Positions 1 through 7,021 of a stretch of 17,463 bases of DNA are shown in pieces. A model generated the notes under the pieces. That model worked only from the letters and a program-made list of their open reading frames with translations. It ran no database searches and had not been told where the DNA came from. Position 1 is the first letter of the stretch. Each line of letters opens with the position of its first letter. Position numbers and translations under genes: made by a program. The stretch comes from Desulfobacula sp. (GTDB lineage: Bacteria > Desulfobacterota > Desulfobacteria > Desulfobacterales > Desulfobacteraceae): NCBI GenBank assembly GCA_029940245.1, contig JAOZRF010000008.1, positions 1-17,463 of the forward strand, given 5' to 3'.

Positions 1-699
1 GATACGGCGGTTAATACAACCACTTTGGCGCAAAAATTTGGCCTTGAACCTGTTGATATTGAAAAATGGGGCGGCATAATCCTTACATTGCTTTTGTCTG
101 TTTTTGGTTTAACAGCAGCTTATCCTTTAGGTATTCTTCTGGCCCTTGGGCGACAGTCAGAAATGCCGGTTATCAAAACATTCTGTATCTTTTATATAGA
201 ACTGATACGGGGTGTTCCTTTAATCAGTTTATTATTTATGTCTTCTGTGGTTTTCCCTTTATTTCTGCCTGAAGGGGTCTCAATAAATGGAATTCTAAGG
301 GCTCAAGTTGCAATTATCCTTTTTACAGCAGCATATATTGCAGAGGTTGTAAGAGGCGGATTACAGGGAATGAATAAAGGTCAGTTTGAAGCGGCTGATT
401 CCATTGGATTAAATTATTATCAGACCATGCGACTGATTATCCTGCCCCAGGCATTAAAAATTGTTATCCCGCCGTCTGTCAGTGTTTTAATTTCTGCCTT
501 TAAAGACACATCCCTTGTTGTTATTATCGGATTATACGATTTATTAAAAACAACACAGACAACATTATCAGAACCAAAATGGATGGGATTTTCAGCAGAA
601 GCATATATCTTTATAGCGTTAATTTATTTTATATGCTGCTTTTTTATGTCTACTTATAGCAGAAAGCTGGAAAAAGAACTTAATACGGACTTAAAATAA
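1..699 (+). CDS. Polar amino-acid ABC transporter permease (5' truncated by window edge)
   Basis: The reading frame is open from base 1, so the gene starts upstream; 232 residues and the TAA stop are visible. It is an inner-membrane permease of the His/Glu/Gln/Arg/opine type, closest in style to AapM/GlnP proteins that import L-amino acids. Several hydrophobic segments are visible, beginning with a helix rich in Leu and Ile after the WGG motif. The cytoplasmic EAA loop that docks the ATPase is clear, with EAADSIGLNYYQTMRLIILP near positions 391-450. The first eight visible residues belong to an N-terminal region outside the core permease domain, consistent with the longer AapM-type subunits. 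The ATPase gene follows after 34 bp, so the pair is probably co-transcribed. The substrate cannot be read from the sequence. Confidence 0.93.
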   Translation, partial: DTAVNTTTLAQKFGLEPVDIEKWGGIILTLLLSVFGLTAAYPLGILLALGRQSEMPVIKTFCIFYIELIRGVPLISLLFMSSVVFPLFLPEGVSINGILRAQVAIILFTAAYIAEVVRGGLQGMNKGQFEAADSIGLNYYQTMRLIILPQALKIVIPPSVSVLISAFKDTSLVVIIGLYDLLKTTQTTLSEPKWMGFSAEAYIFIALIYFICCFFMSTYSRKLEKELNTDLK

Positions 700-733
700 T
701 TATTATTAACTATCTTTTATAAAGCGATTATTT

Positions 734-1507
734 ATGAACACAGAAAATGCTGAAAAAGTCGATATTTCAAGTGAAGATACCGTCATCAAAATTGTCAATA
801 TGCATAAATGGTATGGTGATTTCCATGTTTTAAAAAATATTAATCTCAATATTAAAAGAAAAGAGCGTATTGTTGTCTGCGGCCCATCCGGATCTGGGAA
901 ATCAACACTTATAAGATGTATAAACAGACTTGAAGAGCACCAGAAAGGACAAATAATTGTTGATGGTATTGAGCTTACCAAGGACCTTAAAAACATTGAA
1001 AAAGTCAGATCTGAAGTTGGAATGGTGTTCCAGCATTTCAATCTTTTCCCCCACCTTTCAATTCTTGAAAATTTAACAATAGGGCCTATATGGGTTAGGA
1101 AAACGCCAAAAAGAGAAGCTGAAGAAATAGCAATGTATTATCTTGAAAAAGTTCAGATTGCAGAACAGGCAGCGAAATTTCCAGGACAATTATCCGGAGG
1201 CCAGCAGCAGAGGGTGGCAATTGCACGAAGTCTCTGCATGAAACCCAATATAATGCTTTTTGATGAAGCCACTTCAGCCCTTGATCCTGAAATGGTAAAA
1301 GAAGTCCTTGATGTTATGATAAGCCTGGCACAGGATGGAATGACCATGGTTGTCGTAACCCATGAAATGGGTTTTGCAAAAAGTGTTGCCCACAGGGTTC
1401 TTTTTATGGATGAAGGCGAGATTATTGAAGAAAACGAACCAGAAGCATTTTTCAATACCCCTCAAAATGACAGAACCAAAATGTTTCTCAGCCAGATTCT
1501 TCATTAG
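734..1507 (+). CDS. Polar amino-acid ABC transporter ATP-binding protein (GlnQ/AapP family)
   Basis: This 257-residue cytoplasmic ATPase powers the permease encoded just upstream. All nucleotide-binding motifs are intact: Walker [10 protein letters not shown] at residues 50-58, a Q-loop in [10 protein letters not shown], the signature LSGGQQQ at 153-159, Walker B ending in D177-E178, and the switch histidine H210 in VVTHE. The sequence [16 protein letters not shown] is typical of the GlnQ/HisP/AapP subfamily. The chosen ATG gives a roughly 22-residue N-terminal lead before the core, normal for AapP-like members, although no good ribosome-binding site is visible. Length matches the family. Gene symbols differ between subfamilies, so none is assigned. 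Confidence 0.95.
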   Translation: MNTENAEKVDISSEDTVIKIVNMHKWYGDFHVLKNINLNIKRKERIVVCGPSGSGKSTLIRCINRLEEHQKGQIIVDGIELTKDLKNIEKVRSEVGMVFQHFNLFPHLSILENLTIGPIWVRKTPKREAEEIAMYYLEKVQIAEQAAKFPGQLSGGQQQRVAIARSLCMKPNIMLFDEATSALDPEMVKEVLDVMISLAQDGMTMVVVTHEMGFAKSVAHRVLFMDEGEIIEENEPEAFFNTPQNDRTKMFLSQILH

Positions 1508-1522
1508 CATTATTTTTTATTG

Positions 1523-1981
1523 ATGACTGTTTTAAAAGGCAACCTGATTGAATTTGCGCTATCCGGCCGGTTTGATGTCATTGTTCATGGTTGCAACTGC
1601 TTTTGCACCATGGGAGCAGGCATTGCAAAATCTATCAGGGATAACTTTCCCGAGGCCTATCAAGCCGATCTAAAAACCCCATTGGGAGACAGGAAAAAAC
1701 TGGGTACATATTCTCTGGCAGATATTAACAGAAACGACAAGGTCTTCACTATTATTAACGGATATACACAATATGAGTTTTCAGGTCATGGCCCTTTGGT
1801 TGATTATGTGGCCGTAAAAAATCTTTTTGCCAGGATAAAGAAAAATTTTGGTCATAAACGGATCGGGTATCCAAAAATCGGTGCCGGCCTTGCAAAAGGT
1901 GACTGGGAAGTGATATCGGGTATTATTAATACAGAATTGCAGGGTGAGGATCATACTTTAATAAAATACATTAAAATTTGA
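1523..1981 (+). CDS. Stand-alone macro-domain protein (ADP-ribose binding, Poa1/ALC1-like)
   Basis: This 152-residue protein is a single macro domain with no fused partner. The ADP-ribose-binding loops are visible: the N-terminal strand, then HGCNCFCTMGAGIAKSI near residues 23-39, and PKIGAGLAKGDWEVI near 118-132. The Cys/Met-rich HGCNC loop and the GLAKGDW motif resemble the Poa1p/ALC1-like bacterial group, whose members act on ADP-ribose-1''-phosphate or on ADP-ribosylated macromolecules. The catalytic Asp of human TARG1 is not at its usual place, because GLAKG replaces GLDR, so TARG1-type glycohydrolase activity is not assured. I chose ATG 1523 over an in-frame TTG at 1520. It begins 15 bp after the ATPase stop with no clear Shine-Dalgarno, and lies 19 bp before argC. 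No toxin partner (DarT-like) is adjacent. Confidence 0.88.
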   Translation: MTVLKGNLIEFALSGRFDVIVHGCNCFCTMGAGIAKSIRDNFPEAYQADLKTPLGDRKKLGTYSLADINRNDKVFTIINGYTQYEFSGHGPLVDYVAVKNLFARIKKNFGHKRIGYPKIGAGLAKGDWEVISGIINTELQGEDHTLIKYIKI

Positions 1982-2000
1982 GATTTAAGTAAGGAAAAAT

Positions 2001-3062
2001 ATGATTAATGTAGGCATTGCAGGAGCATCAGGTTATACTGGTGTTGAACTTGTCAAACTGATCTCCAATCATCCGGAAACCAAATTGTGTGCAATTACTT
2101 CAAATAGTTATAAAGGACGCTCATTGACAGATATTTTTCCATCAATGATAGGATTTGGGAGAGGATTTGGGAGAGGGTTTGAAAATATGATTTTAGAAGA
2201 CTTTGATATTCAATCTCTTTCCGGAAAAATTGACCTTATGTTTTTAGCACTGCCGCACAAAATATCAATGCAGTATGTACCAATACTTATGGAACATAAT
2301 ATAAAAGTTATTGACTTATCTGCTGACTTTAGATTTACGGATGCTGCAGTATATGAAGGTGCCTACCAGGAACATACATCAAAACATCTTTTAAAACAGA
2401 GTGTCTACGGTCTCAGCGAAATATACCGGGACCAGATTAAGGCATCAACCCTTGTGGGCAACCCGGGCTGTTATCCGACAAGCATTTTATTACCCCTGCT
2501 TCCGCTTTTAAAAGAAGGGTTGATTCAGCCCGATGGCATTATTTCAGATTCAAAATCAGGCGTAAGCGGTGCAGGACGTTCCTTGTCTCTTTCCTCTCAT
2601 TTTTGTGAGGCCAATGAATCCTTTACTGCCTATAAAATTGGAAATCACAGGCATACTCCGGAAATAAATGAAATTTTAAGTATTCACTCACAACAAAAAG
2701 TCTCCATCACCTTTGTCCCACACCTGCTTCCCTTAACAAGGGGAATGTTATCAACAATTTATGCCCGGGCAAATGATAATGTAACTGAAGATAAAATAAG
2801 AAAAGCCTTTCATGCGTATTATGGAAAAGAATATTTTGTACGCGTCCTTGACAAGAATATGTATCCGGCGATTTCCCATGTCCGAGGAACAAACTGCTGC
2901 GATATCGGATTTCACTTTGATGAAAAAACAAAAAAAATTATTATCATTTCCGCCATTGACAACCTGTTAAAGGGTGCTGCCGGGCAGGCAGTTCAAAACA
3001 TGAACATAATGTTCGATCTTGATGATGCAATGGGATTAAATTCTTTTCAAGGGCCTTTATAA
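2001..3062 (+). CDS. argC: N-acetyl-gamma-glutamyl-phosphate reductase
   Basis: ArgC catalyses the NADPH-dependent reduction of N-acetylglutamyl phosphate to the semialdehyde, the third step of arginine biosynthesis, in the cytoplasm. The N-terminal Rossmann motif GIAGASGYTGVELVKL and the catalytic-cysteine motif GNPGCYPTS (C157) are intact, followed by the SGVSGAGR segment and the HLLPLTRGML motif. At 353 residues it is slightly longer than many ArgC proteins. Part of that is a local GFGRGFGRGF insertion at residues 51-60 caused by a 12-bp tandem duplication. A good ribosome-binding site, AAGGA at 1991-1995, sits 5 nt before the ATG. No other arginine gene is in view. Confidence 0.97.
   Translation: MINVGIAGASGYTGVELVKLISNHPETKLCAITSNSYKGRSLTDIFPSMIGFGRGFGRGFENMILEDFDIQSLSGKIDLMFLALPHKISMQYVPILMEHNIKVIDLSADFRFTDAAVYEGAYQEHTSKHLLKQSVYGLSEIYRDQIKASTLVGNPGCYPTSILLPLLPLLKEGLIQPDGIISDSKSGVSGAGRSLSLSSHFCEANESFTAYKIGNHRHTPEINEILSIHSQQKVSITFVPHLLPLTRGMLSTIYARANDNVTEDKIRKAFHAYYGKEYFVRVLDKNMYPAISHVRGTNCCDIGFHFDEKTKKIIIISAIDNLLKGAAGQAVQNMNIMFDLDDAMGLNSFQGPL
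2151..2174 (+). repeat. 12-bp tandem duplication inside argC
   Basis: GGATTTGGGAGA occurs twice in direct succession (2151-2162 and 2163-2174), followed by a decayed third start, GGGTTTGA. The unit is in frame and codes Gly-Phe-Gly-Arg, giving GFGRGFGRGF in a region that normally varies between ArgC proteins. It reads as a recent slippage duplication that leaves the enzyme frame intact. Confidence 0.85.
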
Positions 3063-3074
3063 CGAACATTGTAC

Positions 3075-3101
3075 TTGACATATAAAAAATATCTGAATAA
3101 T
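3075..3101 (+). promoter_or_regulatory. Possible sigma70-like promoter before the M23 peptidase gene
   Basis: A perfect -35 hexamer TTGACA lies at 3075-3080. The best -10 match is AATAAT at 3096-3101 (5 of 6), with a 15-bp spacer, which is short. Transcription from it would start near 3108, after the apparent ribosome-binding site AAGGA (3102-3106) and almost at the ATG, so the transcript would be nearly leaderless. That weakens the call. The site is in the 49-bp gap after argC. Confidence 0.3.
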
Positions 3102-3111
3102 AAGGATATTA

Positions 3112-4038
3112 ATGAATAAACGAATTCAAATATGGTTTCAGTCCGATACAAATTATAGTATCAAAGAATTGTCTATTCACAAGACTGTATTAATGCTTGC
3201 ACTTTTCATCGTTTTTTCTGCCATTGGTGTGGCATCTTTAATAGGATATGACTATTTTAAACTGAAAAACCAAACAAACAACTCTATGCTTTTAACTCAA
3301 ACCATTCGTCACCAGCAAACGGAGATTAAAAATCAAAGAACTCAAATCCAAAGTTTTGCCGGCAAAATAGAAACCTTAAAAAAACAGGTGGATGATCTCT
3401 CAAAGTTTGAAGATAAAGTACGGCTTATTGCAGATATAGATCAAACCAGTGATTCCAGCGGCTTAATCGGTATAGGGGGAATACCGACAGATGAGCTTGA
3501 CCCGGATATTCCCCTTGAAAAAAAGCATAACAATTTGATGCGTGAAATGCACCAGCAGATCAACCAGACAAGTCTTGCTGTAAAAAACCAGGCCCTTGAT
3601 TTTGACGATCTGATTAAACAGCTTGAGCAAAAAAGAAACCGTCTGGCATCTACTCCTTCCATAAAACCGGTTCAAGGATGGATTACATCAAAGTTCGGAT
3701 ATCGCAAATCCCCTTTTACCGGTAAAAAAGAGTTTCATTCAGGGTTAGATATTTCAAACAGGATAGGAACAAAAGTGATTGCCCCGGCCGATGGCAAAAT
3801 CTCTTATGCTGCCCGGAAAAGGTATATTGGCAATGAGGTCATTATTGATCATGGTAATGGTCTGGACACCCGTTATGGGCATTTGAAAAAAATCCTGGTT
3901 AAACGGGGTCAAAAAGTTAAACGGGGTGATGTCATTGCCCTTCTGGGCAACACTGGACAAAGTACAGGCCCCCATGTGCATTATGAAGTTCACCTCAATG
4001 GAACACCTGTAAATCCTTTAAACTATATTCTAAATTAA
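3112..4038 (+). CDS. Membrane-anchored M23 family (LytM-type) metallopeptidase
   Basis: This 308-residue envelope protein probably cuts or remodels peptidoglycan cross-links in the periplasm. A single membrane segment lies near residues 25-45, followed by a coiled-coil-like stretch at about 55-110 and a linker. The LytM/M23 domain fills the C-terminal third (about residues 190-305). The zinc and catalytic residues are present: H209 and D213 in FHSGLD, and H288/H290 in GPHVHYEVH, so it looks active rather than a degenerate EnvC/NlpD-type activator. AAGGA at 3102-3106 gives a well-spaced ribosome-binding site for the ATG. It sits between argC and secA. Whether it is a DD-, DL- or glycyl-glycine-type endopeptidase cannot be read from sequence. 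Confidence 0.93.
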   Translation: MNKRIQIWFQSDTNYSIKELSIHKTVLMLALFIVFSAIGVASLIGYDYFKLKNQTNNSMLLTQTIRHQQTEIKNQRTQIQSFAGKIETLKKQVDDLSKFEDKVRLIADIDQTSDSSGLIGIGGIPTDELDPDIPLEKKHNNLMREMHQQINQTSLAVKNQALDFDDLIKQLEQKRNRLASTPSIKPVQGWITSKFGYRKSPFTGKKEFHSGLDISNRIGTKVIAPADGKISYAARKRYIGNEVIIDHGNGLDTRYGHLKKILVKRGQKVKRGDVIALLGNTGQSTGPHVHYEVHLNGTPVNPLNYILN

Positions 4039-4047
4039 TCTTTATTC

Positions 4048-4065
4048 TTTTTAATTTTTTGTTTT
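4048..4065 (+). repeat. First copy of an 18-bp direct repeat in the secA leader
   Basis: An exact 18-bp AT-only-plus-one-G element, TTTTTAATTTTTTGTTTT, begins 10 bp after the peptidase stop codon. The identical second copy is 38 bp further on. Low base complexity makes chance recurrence more likely than for a mixed sequence, but the match is exact over 18 bases. Confidence 0.7.
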
Positions 4066-4101
4066 TTCCCCCTGAACAAAAAATATTTTTAATTTTTTGT
4101 T
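4054..4101 (+). promoter_or_regulatory. Alternative hairpins upstream of secA (possible attenuator or terminator)
   Basis: AACAAAAAAT at 4075-4084 is perfectly complementary to ATTTTTTGTT at 4054-4063 (loop 11 nt) and again at 4092-4101 (loop 7 nt). Only one 10-bp stem can form at a time. The downstream stem is followed by a T-rich run, as in a weak intrinsic terminator of the peptidase gene, but the stems are almost all A-U and so weak. What is seen is the complementarity; any regulatory role is inferred. Confidence 0.35.
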
Positions 4102-4103
4102 TT
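4086..4103 (+). repeat. Second copy of the 18-bp direct repeat in the secA leader
   Basis: This is the exact second copy of the element at 4048-4065. A 20-bp spacer lies between the copies and carries the complementary AACAAAAAAT stretch, which can pair with either copy. It is 72 bp before the secA ATG. Confidence 0.7.
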
Positions 4104-4175
4104 CATTTTTAAAATTAATGCTTATATATTTCACAGGCAACAGCTAAATACTATTAAATAACAGGCAGACAATAC

Positions 4176-6698
4176 ATGGTATTCAATATTTTTACAAAGA
4201 TCTTCGGGTCTAACAATGACAGAATTATAAAAAATCTCCAGCCGATTATTGATGAAATTAATCTTCTTGAACCTCAAATGAAACTTTTATCAGATGAGCA
4301 AATCCCTCAAAAAACAATTGAATTCAAAGAAAGGATTGAAAAAGGGGAAACACTGGACCAAATTTTACCCGAAGCCTTTGCCCTTGTGCGGGAAACATCG
4401 GTCAGGATCCTGGGACTTCGTCATTTTGATGTCCAGTTGATTGGCGGTATTGCACTTCACCGGGGATCCATTGCTGAGATGAAGACTGGTGAAGGAAAAA
4501 CATTGATGTCCACCCTTCCTGCCTACTTAAATGCATTATCTGGAAAAGGTGTTCACATTGTCACTGTAAATGATTATCTGGCCAAACGGGATGCTGAATG
4601 GATGGCCAAAATTTATAATTTCCTGGGATTGAGCGTTGGTGCCATTCTCCATGATATTGATGATCAGGAAAGAAAACGCTCATATAATGCTGACATTACC
4701 TATGGCACAAACAATGAGTTTGGGTTTGATTATTTAAGAGATAACATGAAATTTGACAAGGAATCCCTTGCCCAGAGAGAGTTAAATTTTGCCATTGTGG
4801 ATGAAGTTGACAGTATTCTCATTGATGAGGCCAGAACACCTTTAATTATTTCCGGGGCTGCTGAAAAATCTACCCATTTTTACACCCATGTAAATACCAT
4901 TCTTCCGGGCTTTAAAAAAGATATAGATTACACCCTTGATGAAGAATCAAAAAGTGTTTCTCTGACGGAAGCCGGAATTGCCAAGGGTGAAGACCTTCTC
5001 AAAGTGGACAATCTATATGATCCGGCAAATATAGAAATACTTCATCACTTAAACCAGGCATTGAAGGCACACACAATTTTCAAGAGAGATACAGATTATA
5101 TTGTTAAAAATAACCAGGTGATCATTGTTGATGAATTTACAGGACGTTTAATGACGGGTCGCCGTTATGGTGAAGGGCTCCACCAGGCTCTGGAAGCAAA
5201 AGAAAATGTTAAAATAGAAAATGAAAATCAGACCCTTGCCTCCATCACGTTCCAAAATTATTTCAGGATGTATAACAAATTATCCGGTATGACCGGTACT
5301 GCTGAAACTGAAGCACCTGAATTTAAAAAAATATATGATCTGGATGTCCTGGTAATCCCGACCAATCAGAAAATGATCCGGGAAGATTTTCCAGATTTGA
5401 TATACAAAACAAAAAAAGAAAAATATGATGCTGCAATAAAAGAAATTATACGACTGCATAAAAAGGGACAGCCAGTTCTTGTGGGGACGATTTCCATTGA
5501 TATTTCCGAGGATATGAGTACAAAACTTAAAAAAAGAGGTGTCAAACATACTGTTTTAAATGCAAAACATCATAAAGCTGAGGCTGAAATCGTTGCCAAT
5601 GCGGGGCAGAAAGGAGCGGTTACCATTTCCACCAATATGGCTGGCAGGGGTACTGATATTGTTCTTGGTGAAGGGGTTAAAGCTCTTGGCGGGCTTCATA
5701 TTCTGGGCACATCCCGACATGAATCCAGACGTATTGACAACCAGCTTCGCGGTCGTTCAGGCAGACAGGGGGATGAGGGATCTTCAAGATTCTATCTTTC
5801 CCTGGAAGATGATCTTTTAAGAATCTTTGGTGGTGATAGAATCCATACGGTTATGGACAAACTGGGTATTGAAGAAGGAGAGCATATTGAACATTCCTTT
5901 ATCAGCAAAGCCATCGAAAATGCCCAGTCAAAGGTTGAAGGCCATAACTTTGAAATCAGAAAGCATCTGCTTGAATATGATGATGTAATGAATCAGCAAA
6001 GGGAAGTAATTTATCAGCAGAGACGCAAAGCATTGATGGAAGAAAATTTAAAACCCGTTGTCATGGAAATGATCGAAGATAAAACGTATGATATTGTTGA
6101 TGAATTTGTTGTTGAAAAAACCCCTGTCAAACAATGGGATTTAAACGGCCTGAAAAAAAGAATCAAACAAGTCTTTAATTTTGACCCTGACCTTGAAACT
6201 GCAGTGAATGAAAACAATAGTCCGGAACAATTGTCAAAAATATTTTTTGAACAGGTAAAAGACCTGTACAATAGAAGAGAAGCTTCCATTGGCAAGGATA
6301 TCACAAGGCAGATTGAAAGGCATATCATCCTTCAAACGGTTGATAACAGGTGGAAAGAACATCTTTTATCCATGGATCATTTAAAAGAAGGTATCGGGCT
6401 TCGTGGATATGCACAGCAGGATCCTTTGCGGATTTATAAAAAAGAAGGCTTTGACATGTTCCATGGGTTGATGGAAAGGATTAAAGAAGAAATTGTTGAA
6501 ATTTTATTCAAGATCCAGATATCGACCCCTTCCCAGGTGAGTGAAATGAAAAAAAAAGAACAGGAAAACCTTACCTTTTCACATTCAGACGAATCCAGCA
6601 TAAAGCAGCCTGTAAAACGGTCATCTAAAAAGATAAAAAGAAATGACCCCTGCCCCTGTGGAAGCGGCAAAAAATACAAAAAATGCTGCATGCCTTAG
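4176..6698 (+). CDS. secA: Sec translocase motor ATPase
   Basis: SecA drives preproteins through the SecYEG channel using ATP. The 840-residue length is normal for the family. Visible features in order: Walker A MKTGEGKT at residues 102-109; DEVD at 209-212 (Walker B/DEAD box); the preprotein cross-linking region after about 220; motor domain 2 with [10 protein letters not shown] and the [11 protein letters not shown] motif; the helical scaffold and wing region with the LRGYAQQDP motif; and the C-terminal zinc finger [13 protein letters not shown] with C826, C828, C837 and C838. That finger is the SEC-C motif that binds SecB or ribosomes. The upstream leader has unusual repeats. clpS follows after only 12 bp, suggesting co-transcription with the N-degron genes. 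Confidence 0.99.
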   Translation: MVFNIFTKIFGSNNDRIIKNLQPIIDEINLLEPQMKLLSDEQIPQKTIEFKERIEKGETLDQILPEAFALVRETSVRILGLRHFDVQLIGGIALHRGSIAEMKTGEGKTLMSTLPAYLNALSGKGVHIVTVNDYLAKRDAEWMAKIYNFLGLSVGAILHDIDDQERKRSYNADITYGTNNEFGFDYLRDNMKFDKESLAQRELNFAIVDEVDSILIDEARTPLIISGAAEKSTHFYTHVNTILPGFKKDIDYTLDEESKSVSLTEAGIAKGEDLLKVDNLYDPANIEILHHLNQALKAHTIFKRDTDYIVKNNQVIIVDEFTGRLMTGRRYGEGLHQALEAKENVKIENENQTLASITFQNYFRMYNKLSGMTGTAETEAPEFKKIYDLDVLVIPTNQKMIREDFPDLIYKTKKEKYDAAIKEIIRLHKKGQPVLVGTISIDISEDMSTKLKKRGVKHTVLNAKHHKAEAEIVANAGQKGAVTISTNMAGRGTDIVLGEGVKALGGLHILGTSRHESRRIDNQLRGRSGRQGDEGSSRFYLSLEDDLLRIFGGDRIHTVMDKLGIEEGEHIEHSFISKAIENAQSKVEGHNFEIRKHLLEYDDVMNQQREVIYQQRRKALMEENLKPVVMEMIEDKTYDIVDEFVVEKTPVKQWDLNGLKKRIKQVFNFDPDLETAVNENNSPEQLSKIFFEQVKDLYNRREASIGKDITRQIERHIILQTVDNRWKEHLLSMDHLKEGIGLRGYAQQDPLRIYKKEGFDMFHGLMERIKEEIVEILFKIQISTPSQVSEMKKKEQENLTFSHSDESSIKQPVKRSSKKIKRNDPCPCGSGKKYKKCCMP

Positions 6699-6710
6699 GA
6701 AATATTGATA

Positions 6711-7019
6711 ATGACATCCACTGACACCGAAATAAAACAGGGTGTTTCCTCAAGATCAAAAAACGATCTTCCGCCCATGTATAAAGTTATCCTGCATAAT
6801 GACGACTATACCAGCATGGAATTTGTGGTACAAATTCTTATAACCATTTTTGGAAAATCACTTGAAAAAGCAACAGAAATAATGCTTAATGTACATAATA
6901 AAGGAAAAGAAATATGCGGTCTCTATCCAAGACAGATCGCAGAAACTAAAATTGAAACAGTGTACAACCTGGCAACCGGTAAAGGTTTTCCTTTAAAAAG
7001 TACAATGGAAAAGGAGTAG
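6711..7019 (+). CDS. clpS: ATP-dependent Clp protease adaptor ClpS
   Basis: ClpS binds proteins with bulky N-terminal residues (Leu, Phe, Trp, Tyr) and delivers them to ClpA. The 102-residue protein has a flexible N-terminal tail of about 22 residues and then the folded core beginning PPMYKVILHNDDYTSMEFVV, the classic ClpS signature including the HNDDYT substrate-pocket segment. A later His in VHNKGK matches the conserved ClpA-contact and pocket region. I chose ATG 6711, with AGGA at 6697-6700 as the ribosome-binding site. An in-frame TTG at 6705 is a less likely alternative. It lies 12 bp after secA and its last codons contain the ribosome-binding site of clpA. Confidence 0.97.
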   Translation: MTSTDTEIKQGVSSRSKNDLPPMYKVILHNDDYTSMEFVVQILITIFGKSLEKATEIMLNVHNKGKEICGLYPRQIAETKIETVYNLATGKGFPLKSTMEKE

Positions 7020-7021
7020 AT

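Noticed and set aside
706..1041. A 111-codon - strand ORF opposite the ABC ATPase gene.
   Set aside because: It is a shadow of the strongly conserved ATPase frame, with no recognisable motif.
4118..4147. A nine-codon ORF in the secA leader (MLIYFTGNS), considered as a SecM-like arrest peptide.
   Set aside because: It has no ribosome-binding site, is far too short for an exported arrest peptide, and has no arrest-like motif.
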